Part shown: positions 1 to 5,886 of the stretch, one piece after another
Layout: each line of letters starts with the position of its first letter
How positions within the stretch are numbered: position 1 is the first letter of the stretch
DNA from: Candidatus Poseidoniales archaeon
Lineage (GTDB): Archaea > Thermoplasmatota > Poseidoniia > Poseidoniales > Poseidoniaceae
Length of the DNA stretch: 6,891 nucleotides
Assembly: GCA_003602665.1 (NCBI GenBank)
Contig: QQSG01000045.1
Span: forward strand, 7,387-14,277
Direction: 5' to 3'
Program-made: the position numbers and the translations under genes
Notes under the pieces: generated by a model
Seen by the model: only the letters and a program-made list of their open reading frames with translations
What the model was told of the DNA's origin: nothing
The model's database searches: none

Positions 1-1139
1 AAGAAATCAAACCAAGCCATAACTCGATCTTGTGGATGGAAACGTTCGACCAATTGTTGAGCAACATCTTCGACATTTCCAATGAGTGCATTTTGAGCAG
101 CATTTTTCACCTTTGAAGGATCGATTGTTCCTTCAAGGGCATTCCAATAAGCGCTAAGCGACAGATCCGCTTCACTCTGTGCAGCAATTCGTTGTTCTTC
201 AGGAGTCAATCCATCTTCATCATTAAGGAACACGAAACTCGTTCTTGGCATATCAGAACGCTGCCATTCACCACCATCCTTATGGAAGCACTGACGCATA
301 CGCTCATGTGTTGCATCGATAACTTCAGGTTGTGTAATAGAGAGATTAAACACACGGACAGGCAGATATTTGTTGACAAAAACTTGGGCTTTAGGGTCAT
401 GCGTTCCGGCAACTAAGACCAATTGATTTCGGTCGAATTGGTTAGGTACAATTCGAATATCTTCAAACACATATCTTCGGTCAATGGTTATTGAATCATC
501 TTTTGAACCATGTGCATTTTGCACACGTTCCCAATCCTCATCACTACGGAAGTTATCACGCGTAAGTTCTGTTGAGCGAATCTCATCGGAGTGAACGACA
601 TCGCCTCTTAGTAATCTCAGGAAAATTTCACTTGCTTCGAGGAAGATTTGTCCACGTAAAGCAGGCCAAGCAGCTTCTTCAGTTGGAGTTCTAGGAACAA
701 TGCCATACGGACGAGCCATGAATTCAAATCGTCCTGCTGAGAATCCAACATGCAGTTTCCTCTTATCGGCTCTGACAGCAAGAAGTTGCAATGTGTTTGC
801 GATACGTTCTGCTTGAGCGATCGGCCCACCTGATGCAAGAATTGATACAACTGCACTTCCGATTTCAATTCGACTTGTCTGTCGAAAAGATTCCATTGCG
901 AGTTGTGGGAAATCGGTACAAAGACCAACCTCTCCTTTCCAATGAGGAACCACGGGTCTACTGTTTGATTTTTGAGTTTCAGTTGAAAGGTGGGATTGTG
1001 CTATCCAGCCAACACCAAATCCAAGTTCGTCTGCAAGAGTAAGTTGCTGGAAGTAATTCTTGAACATGGTTTGCTCTGATGGGATATGCCCCTCATGGTC
1101 TGGAGTTTGACTGATGGAGAAGAAAATATCGTGCTCCAT
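1..1139 (-). CDS. Luciferase-like (LLM class) flavin/F420-dependent monooxygenase, C-terminus cut by window edge
   Basis: The gene reads leftward from an ATG at 1139 and is open for 379 codons to base 1, so its stop lies outside the window. The product resembles the bacterial-luciferase/LLM oxidoreductases, TIM-barrel enzymes that use FMN or F420 to oxidise small organic substrates. Visible signs are an early strand with a following helix (FKNYFQQLTLADELGFGVGW, about 26-45), a strand and helix at about 90-120 (IEIGSAVVSILASGGP then AQAERIANTLQLL), the family's glycine/arginine segment VGFSAGR at 131-137, and the late family element IGNVEDVAQQLVERF at 353-367. By comparison with usual family lengths, few residues should be missing. 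The stretch at about 180-235 is charged and poorly family-like, possibly an insertion loop. No signal peptide is seen, so it is probably cytoplasmic. It lies 60 bases downstream of the TPR gene on the same strand. The substrate and the choice of FMN or F420 cannot be told. Confidence 0.85.
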   Translation of the reverse strand, partial: MEHDIFFSISQTPDHEGHIPSEQTMFKNYFQQLTLADELGFGVGWIAQSHLSTETQKSNSRPVVPHWKGEVGLCTDFPQLAMESFRQTSRIEIGSAVVSILASGGPIAQAERIANTLQLLAVRADKRKLHVGFSAGRFEFMARPYGIVPRTPTEEAAWPALRGQIFLEASEIFLRLLRGDVVHSDEIRSTELTRDNFRSDEDWERVQNAHGSKDDSITIDRRYVFEDIRIVPNQFDRNQLVLVAGTHDPKAQVFVNKYLPVRVFNLSITQPEVIDATHERMRQCFHKDGGEWQRSDMPRTSFVFLNDEDGLTPEEQRIAAQSEADLSLSAYWNALEGTIDPSKVKNAAQNALIGNVEDVAQQLVERFHPQDRVMAWFDF

Positions 1140-1143
1140 ATGT

Positions 1144-1150
1144 CTCACCT
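1144..1150 (-). promoter_or_regulatory. Ribosome binding site of the luciferase-like gene
   Basis: The minus strand reads AGGTGAG here, ending four bases before the ATG at 1139. It contains the GGTGA core typical of archaeal Shine-Dalgarno sites. It favours the 1139 ATG over an in-frame GTG three codons further upstream, which would overlap the site itself. Confidence 0.55.
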
Positions 1151-1199
1151 GCTCTTGCCATGAAATGAAAGGACATAACCCGTTCGACGCTCGTTTGAC

Positions 1200-2021
1200 C
1201 TATTTCTCAAGATTCGTTAACGCATGTAATCGCTTTTTCAAGAGAGGCGGTGTAACGATTCCGAGTTGCATAAACAGGTGCATTGTATCTGAAAGGAGAA
1301 GGAGTGCATCATCAAAACGAGTCTCAATCTCTGCAAGATCTGCAAGACCCCAACTCGCTACAAGATGACCGGCTGGATGTTCCATCGATTTCGCAATATC
1401 AAGACTCTCTTGATACATTTCAGAGGCTGTTGCAAGTTCGCCAAGACTTGCTTGAGCATGAGCAACATCTGCCATTGCTTCCATTTGCAGGACGTCATTC
1501 TGTTTGTTAACGGCTAACTCAAGTCGACGAGTATCATGAATGATTGCCGTCTCCCAGTCTTCATTGGCCCGAGCACAACGAGAAAGGACAGCCAATCCGT
1601 AGATGATTCCTTCCTTATCATCCAACTTCTCTCTCAATGTAAGTGAGCGACGAATTGACGTTTGAGCTCCATCAATTTCGTCTATTGAGAGAAGCATGAG
1701 GGAATGATGATGAAGAACTCCGGCAGCAAGAGCCTCTCCGTTTTCTATTGATTCTGCTTTGAATGCAAGTTCTGCGACATCATCGATGGAACCTTGATTT
1801 CGTTTCAGCATCTCAAAATGGGCCCAACCCTTCTCAATATCATCTTTAGCAACAACACCTGCATGTTCGACCAATCTCTGGAGAAGTTCGTAATCTCCTA
1901 TCGATTCAACGAGAGGGAGAATTCCTAGAGCGAGGGATGTATTGATGGATTCCATCGCCCCTCCTTGAGTAAGCATTGAAACGATTTCTTGTGCTTGTTC
2001 TGGAGTAATCTCTTCTGCCAT
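1200..2021 (-). CDS. TPR-repeat protein
   Basis: This 273-aa protein is almost wholly alpha-helical. About four tetratricopeptide-like helix pairs recur with a period near 39 residues, at about 100-133, 137-173, 176-212 and 216-252. They show small/large hydrophobic positions typical of TPRs (for example YGLAVLSRCARANEDWETAI, and AHAQASLGELATASEMYQES). The first 95 residues are acidic and helical, with less clear repeats. No signal peptide, membrane helix or catalytic motif is visible, so a cytoplasmic protein-protein scaffold is the likely role; partners are unknown. The ATG at 2021 has no obvious Shine-Dalgarno site. It is transcribed divergently from the nuclease gene and probably together with the luciferase-like gene 60 bases downstream. 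TPR assignment is by helix pattern only; a related helical repeat is possible. Confidence 0.8.
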   Translation of the reverse strand: MAEEITPEQAQEIVSMLTQGGAMESINTSLALGILPLVESIGDYELLQRLVEHAGVVAKDDIEKGWAHFEMLKRNQGSIDDVAELAFKAESIENGEALAAGVLHHHSLMLLSIDEIDGAQTSIRRSLTLREKLDDKEGIIYGLAVLSRCARANEDWETAIIHDTRRLELAVNKQNDVLQMEAMADVAHAQASLGELATASEMYQESLDIAKSMEHPAGHLVASWGLADLAEIETRFDDALLLLSDTMHLFMQLGIVTPPLLKKRLHALTNLEK

Positions 2022-2053
2022 GACATGGCCACAAACAACCGCGTCAAGAACCT

Positions 2054-3073
2054 ATGGATTCTTCTGACACAGGGTTGTATATTGATAATGTAGAGTTTTC
2101 ACAACATACTATGGGTCGTTTTGACGGAGCACTCCAAGGGGTTATGTTAGTATCTCTTTTGTTGCTTTTCCCTATCACCATCCAGCTCTTGGTCCAGCAA
2201 GATGATAGCCCTCTTTGGCGAACTGTTGTGGTCGAAATCGAATCCGATGAAGAGAACAATGGTACTGACGCTCGTGCTGAATCCTTATCTCGTGAAGATG
2301 TCGCCCGCGTGGCCACATTCAACATCAAAGTATTCGGAGAAACGAAAATGGGTAAGGCAGAGGTTGTCGCTGAATTAGTTGAAATCGTTCATCGCTATGA
2401 CATGGTTGTTGTTCAAGAGATCAAAGATATTGATTCTACAGTCCCCTATGATTTCCTTGATGCGATCAATGAATATGGCAATGAAACTTATGCCATGGTC
2501 TTAAGTGAACGATCTGGACTCCAGGAAGATGATAGCGGAAGCCAAGAGCAATATGCATTTTATTACAGAGAGACTGTCTTTGTTCCAAATGAAGCATGGT
2601 TACACAATGATTCTCAAAACGATGAATTTCAACGTGAACCATTCATTGCTAATTTCGGACTGATGAATTTGAATAATTCGGTTACCGAGAACATGACCTT
2701 CATCACAGTCCATACCAAGCCTTCTGAAGCAGTGAATGAAACCTCAGCGTTGCATAATGTCGTTGAAACATATTTGGAAAACCGAACGCAAGAGAACATT
2801 ATTTTGCTTGGTGATTTCAATGCAGACTGTAGTTATGCATCAACGTATGAATTGAACCAACTTTCACTTCGACAGCCACAATATCTCTGGGTCATACCTG
2901 ATACTGCAGATACTGCGTATTCTTCAAACAGCCATTGCGCATATGACCGAGTCGTGATGACTGGTGACATCGATGGTCGATTCTTCGGACGCTGGGGCGT
3001 CGATCGAGACATGTCGAGTTCAGACGTCTCGGATCATTATCCTGTTTGGTTCGATCTAGAACGTATCGAGTAA
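2054..3073 (+). CDS. Membrane-anchored or secreted DNase I-type endonuclease
   Basis: This 339-aa protein belongs to the endonuclease/exonuclease/phosphatase superfamily and closely resembles animal DNase I. Residues 29-48 form a hydrophobic segment (signal peptide or anchor), followed by an acidic spacer to about 84 and the nuclease domain at 85-337. Matched to recalled bovine DNase I numbering, the catalytic and metal-binding residues are all present: N90, E122 (E39), E165 (E78), H220 (H134), D254 and N256 in GDFNAD (D168, N170), D298 (D212), and D327-H328 in SDHYP (D251, H252). C259 and C295 match the structural disulfide C173-C209; the second bovine disulfide is absent. It probably cuts DNA outside the cell, for phosphate or nucleoside scavenging (inference). 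The longest start, 2054, is given. ATG 2111 (residue 20) is a real alternative that gives a conventional short signal sequence and fits a TATA-like box. Neither has a Shine-Dalgarno site. The kinase gene follows 12 bases downstream. Confidence 0.9.
   Translation: MDSSDTGLYIDNVEFSQHTMGRFDGALQGVMLVSLLLLFPITIQLLVQQDDSPLWRTVVVEIESDEENNGTDARAESLSREDVARVATFNIKVFGETKMGKAEVVAELVEIVHRYDMVVVQEIKDIDSTVPYDFLDAINEYGNETYAMVLSERSGLQEDDSGSQEQYAFYYRETVFVPNEAWLHNDSQNDEFQREPFIANFGLMNLNNSVTENMTFITVHTKPSEAVNETSALHNVVETYLENRTQENIILLGDFNADCSYASTYELNQLSLRQPQYLWVIPDTADTAYSSNSHCAYDRVVMTGDIDGRFFGRWGVDRDMSSSDVSDHYPVWFDLERIE
2075..2085 (+). promoter_or_regulatory. Possible archaeal TATA box for the nuclease-kinase operon
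   Basis: The stretch TTGTATATTGA resembles an archaeal TATA element. Its centre lies about 30 bases before an in-frame ATG at 2111. With the usual 24-27 base spacing to the start of transcription, this would give a leaderless or nearly leaderless mRNA beginning at that ATG. No clear BRE (TFB recognition element) is seen. It falls inside the coding region if the upstream ATG at 2054 is used, so the two readings exclude each other for this promoter. Confidence 0.3.
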
Positions 3074-3085
3074 GGCGGGAAGGGA
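3074..3085 (+). promoter_or_regulatory. Ribosome binding site of the sugar kinase, filling the intergenic gap
   Basis: The 12 bases between the nuclease stop and the kinase ATG read GGCGGGAAGGGA. They are wholly purine apart from one C and can pair with an anti-Shine-Dalgarno sequence. The tight spacing supports translation of both genes from one mRNA and supports the 3086 start. Confidence 0.5.
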
Positions 3086-3916
3086 ATGCATCGGATTGCT
3101 TCAATTCCTGCCCGCATCAACATCATCGGAGAGCATACAGATTATGCAGGAGGCCTCTCCTTTGCTTTTGCAGCCCCTCAACGGCTTACCCTCAAAGCAA
3201 CAGCAATACCTGAAGGATTCGAAGGTGAAAGCACGATTGTTTCTCTATGGAAGGAAGCGAAAGGGTGGCCTGCTCAACTGACTGTAACAAGTGAAATTCC
3301 AATAGGAGCAGGTATGTCTTCTTCTGCAGCTCTTTGTTTAGCAATTGTTCTTTGTGTTGACAAGGATATTGAACCACTTCAGGCATGTCGAGAAGCACAG
3401 CGAATTGAACATGCTATTCTCAAAACAGAATGCGGTTTACTCGACCAAATGGCAATGATGTTTTCGAAACCGAACCATGGGACATTCATCGATTTTTCAA
3501 CGAATGCTACGATTCAACATCACATACCAGATTCCCATGTGTTCAAACTTATTGATTCAGGAATCCACCGAACATTAGGCGATATAGACTATCAGAAATC
3601 TGTCGACCAACAGACCAAGAACAGACATGTAAAAGAAGAAAATCAACGTGTCAAGGATGCGATTAAAGCCTCTCCTGAACAATTAGGATTGCTCCTCAAC
3701 GCCTCTCATGAATCATTACGAACCATCGGTGTAAGTTTAGAAGAGATTGATCAACAAGTGATGACCCTTCAAAACACACCTGGTGTTTGGGGCGCTCGTA
3801 TGATGGGTGGTGGTTTTGGAGGTATGATTCTGGTTCTTGTTGAAGATGAAGAAATCCTGCCTCGAGCTCTTCGAGTCCATCCGTCAAAGGCTGGTTTTGT
3901 TCAGGAATTCCTCTAA
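3086..3916 (+). CDS. Galactokinase-family GHMP sugar 1-kinase (compact)
   Basis: This 276-aa protein should phosphorylate a free sugar at C1 using ATP. All three GHMP motifs are present: the galactokinase signature PARINIIGEHTDYAGG (8-23), where R10 and E16-H17-D19 match the E. coli GalK catalytic Arg37 and sugar-binding Glu43-His44-Asp46; the ATP-binding loop PIGAGMSSSAAL (72-83); and GARMMGGGFGG (236-246). D120 in GLLDQM matches the catalytic aspartate. It is about 100 residues shorter than typical galactokinases (near 380). It begins right at the signature, so the usual N-terminal lead-in of about 20-30 residues is gone and loops are trimmed. The GEHTDY motif is closer to galactokinase than to HddA-type heptose kinases, but the sugar is not certain. 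It is probably co-transcribed with the nuclease upstream. The last 33 bases overlap, tail to tail, the gene for a GH1/nucleotidyltransferase fusion, which suggests a shared pathway. Confidence 0.88.
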   Translation: MHRIASIPARINIIGEHTDYAGGLSFAFAAPQRLTLKATAIPEGFEGESTIVSLWKEAKGWPAQLTVTSEIPIGAGMSSSAALCLAIVLCVDKDIEPLQACREAQRIEHAILKTECGLLDQMAMMFSKPNHGTFIDFSTNATIQHHIPDSHVFKLIDSGIHRTLGDIDYQKSVDQQTKNRHVKEENQRVKDAIKASPEQLGLLLNASHESLRTIGVSLEEIDQQVMTLQNTPGVWGARMMGGGFGGMILVLVEDEEILPRALRVHPSKAGFVQEFL

Positions 3917-5860
3917 TCGTGCCAAACGTTCAGGAGTTCCCATGTCCCAAAACTTCGTATTATCCATGTGCGCTATGGCTTTCATTGACATGTTTGGATA
4001 CACTGTTTCTTCCCAGCTCCATTTTCCATCCTTTCCATGTTCGAGAAGAACTGATTTTTCTACAACGCTGGTCCCTGATTCATAGCCATTAAATTCGGCC
4101 GGTGGTGAACCACTCTTGTCATATTGAGAGATTTTACCATCCACGTGGAGGAGATTCATCTCGTCATGTTTAGTCGTTACAGTGAGCGTAAGTGGCGAGG
4201 ATGTTTGCTCATGATGAGCGACAAGTCGACCATAATCAATTGGATGTAAATCATCACCCCAGAGTAGGATAAATCGATCTTGAAGAAGGTGTCGAGCATT
4301 CCATAGTGCCCCGCCTGTCCCCAATGGTTCAGATTCTTGATGAAATGTTAGAGCCATTCCTTCATGTCGGAAACCATCGAATTGCTCACCTAAGTGTCCT
4401 GTAAGAATCAAAGCCTCCATGCAACCTTGGGTACGTGTCCAATCAAGAATATGAGAAAGTATAGGTTTTCCAGAAACTTCAATGAGAGATTTTGGCATTT
4501 GTTTCGTCCGTTCTCCAAGACGAGTTCCCAATCCTCCTGCCAGGATAACAACTTGAGGCATACGGTGAGCTTTTACAATTTCAGAATACAACGCACCGCT
4601 CTCTTTTAGGGTTCGTTCTTTGGTTTTAAAGTCAACATGATACAGTCCAAATCGTTGGTCATAACCTTCTGCCCATTCGAAATTATCCATGAGGCTCCAA
4701 TGATAAAATCCACGAATATCCATTCCATCAGCAATGGCTTCACCGGTAATTTGCAAGTGGCGACGAATATGTTCAGGACGCATGTCATCGTCGTCATCTG
4801 CTACTCCATTTTCAGTGACAATGATTGGAAGATTTAGGCATGAAACCATATCGAATGCACGTCGTAATCCTTCAGCATACATCGGGTATCTGAAATCTGT
4901 TCGTTCTTCCCATGGGCGAATCAATGGATCGATATCGACTTTTGTTGGCATGAACGGCGTAGCAAGAAGATGGGTGTAGTAATTGACTCCAATAAAATCA
5001 CTACTCCCTTTGAGTCCTGGAATCTCCTTGGAACGGAGAGCTGAGGGTGCTTTGAATCGTCCTGTCATCAATCCTTTAATCCAGCAAAGGTTGAACATTC
5101 CATCAAGAAGTCGTGCTTGAAATCTATGTAACGGATTCCAACGACGGTATGGATCGAAGAGGTTGATATTCTTCACCAACCCAATCTGAGTACGTTTACC
5201 ATGTTCCATCGATTTCAATGTTTGATAACAACGTGCGTGAGCAATCATAAGATTGGTTGAAACAATTCTTGTTTTCTTAAAAGACCGCTCTCCAGGTGGG
5301 AATTCTCCCAAGACATATCCCATCGAAGCGAACACTGCAGGTTCGTTGATGGTGCACCACCAGTCTACTCGATCACTCAAAACTTCAAACATTTTTACTG
5401 AAAAGCGAATCCAGTCTTCAACATTGTCTTCTTTTTCAAAGCCTCCTTTTTCATCCCACCAAAGAGGGTGTGTGAAATGATGAAGCGTCGCCATAGGTTG
5501 AATTCCTTTTGCATGAAGTTGGTCAACAAGATCGGAATACCATTGAATTGCGGCCTCGTCCCAGACACCTTGTTGAGGTTCAACACGGCTCCATTCAATT
5601 GAGAATCTGTAATGCGATACATTCAAATTTTTGATCAGTTGAATATCCTCTTCTTTCCGATTCCAATGGTCACATGCGTCACCACTGAGTTGACCACTTT
5701 TAGAACGTGGCTCAAATGCAGACCAGTTGTTGGTATTTCCTCCTTCGATTTGATGGGAAGCAGTAGCAACACCCCACATGAAATCTGGGGGGAAAAAATC
5801 TCCTGATAGAAGACGAGTATAGTCGACTGAATCCCAATCACGATGTTCTTCAATCCCCAT
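3884..5860 (-). CDS. Fusion: GH1 beta-glycosidase plus sugar-1-phosphate nucleotidyltransferase
   Basis: One uninterrupted 658-aa frame carries two complete enzymes. Residues about 20-432 are a glycoside hydrolase family 1 barrel: Q37 in SHQIEG, H128, the acid/base E173 in TINEP, NYY at 293-295, the nucleophile E350 in VTENG, and W388, E395 and W396 in YHWSLMDNFEW. It should be a retaining exo-beta-glycosidase; glucosidase, galactosidase and others are possible. Residues about 434-658 are a nucleotidyltransferase of the RmlA/HddC type: GGLGTRL (442-448), PKSL with K457, LGTGGAL (513-519), D536-D537 in WGDD, and a late WDMGTPE (638-644). It should join a sugar-1-phosphate to an NTP and release pyrophosphate. 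No signal peptide is seen, so it is probably cytoplasmic. The second domain starts within a residue or two of GH1's natural end, at M434 (base 4561). The ATG at 5860 has a strong GGAGG site. The sugar and nucleotide are unknown. Confidence 0.92.
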   Translation of the reverse strand: MGIEEHRDWDSVDYTRLLSGDFFPPDFMWGVATASHQIEGGNTNNWSAFEPRSKSGQLSGDACDHWNRKEEDIQLIKNLNVSHYRFSIEWSRVEPQQGVWDEAAIQWYSDLVDQLHAKGIQPMATLHHFTHPLWWDEKGGFEKEDNVEDWIRFSVKMFEVLSDRVDWWCTINEPAVFASMGYVLGEFPPGERSFKKTRIVSTNLMIAHARCYQTLKSMEHGKRTQIGLVKNINLFDPYRRWNPLHRFQARLLDGMFNLCWIKGLMTGRFKAPSALRSKEIPGLKGSSDFIGVNYYTHLLATPFMPTKVDIDPLIRPWEERTDFRYPMYAEGLRRAFDMVSCLNLPIIVTENGVADDDDDMRPEHIRRHLQITGEAIADGMDIRGFYHWSLMDNFEWAEGYDQRFGLYHVDFKTKERTLKESGALYSEIVKAHRMPQVVILAGGLGTRLGERTKQMPKSLIEVSGKPILSHILDWTRTQGCMEALILTGHLGEQFDGFRHEGMALTFHQESEPLGTGGALWNARHLLQDRFILLWGDDLHPIDYGRLVAHHEQTSSPLTLTVTTKHDEMNLLHVDGKISQYDKSGSPPAEFNGYESGTSVVEKSVLLEHGKDGKWSWEETVYPNMSMKAIAHMDNTKFWDMGTPERLARLEEFLNKTSL

Positions 5861-5867
5861 TTAGGCG

Positions 5868-5872
5868 CCTCC
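5868..5872 (-). promoter_or_regulatory. Shine-Dalgarno site of the GH1/nucleotidyltransferase gene
   Basis: The minus strand reads GGAGG with seven bases to the ATG at 5860. It lies in the 26-base gap after the stop of the surface-protein gene, which supports both the chosen start and co-transcription with the upstream gene. Confidence 0.75.
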
Positions 5873-5886
5873 AAAACGAAAAGAAT

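Noticed and set aside
192..1042. Several small open frames on both strands, including a 103-codon minus frame at 617-928
   Set aside because: They lie in other frames of the luciferase-like gene, which is open without a stop from 1139 to base 1 and has coherent family motifs.
1140..1199. A possible 27-codon minus-strand peptide starting at an ATG near 1164
   Set aside because: It ends soon after entering the luciferase-like gene in another frame, and has no ribosome site or recognisable sequence. The AGGTGAG site serves the 1139 start.
1377..5216. An exact 16-base repeat at 1377-1392 and 5201-5216
   Set aside because: Both copies are in the same reading phase and encode the same residues (K-S-M-E-H) in two unrelated helical contexts. 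There is no flanking similarity or further copy, so chance is the simplest reading.
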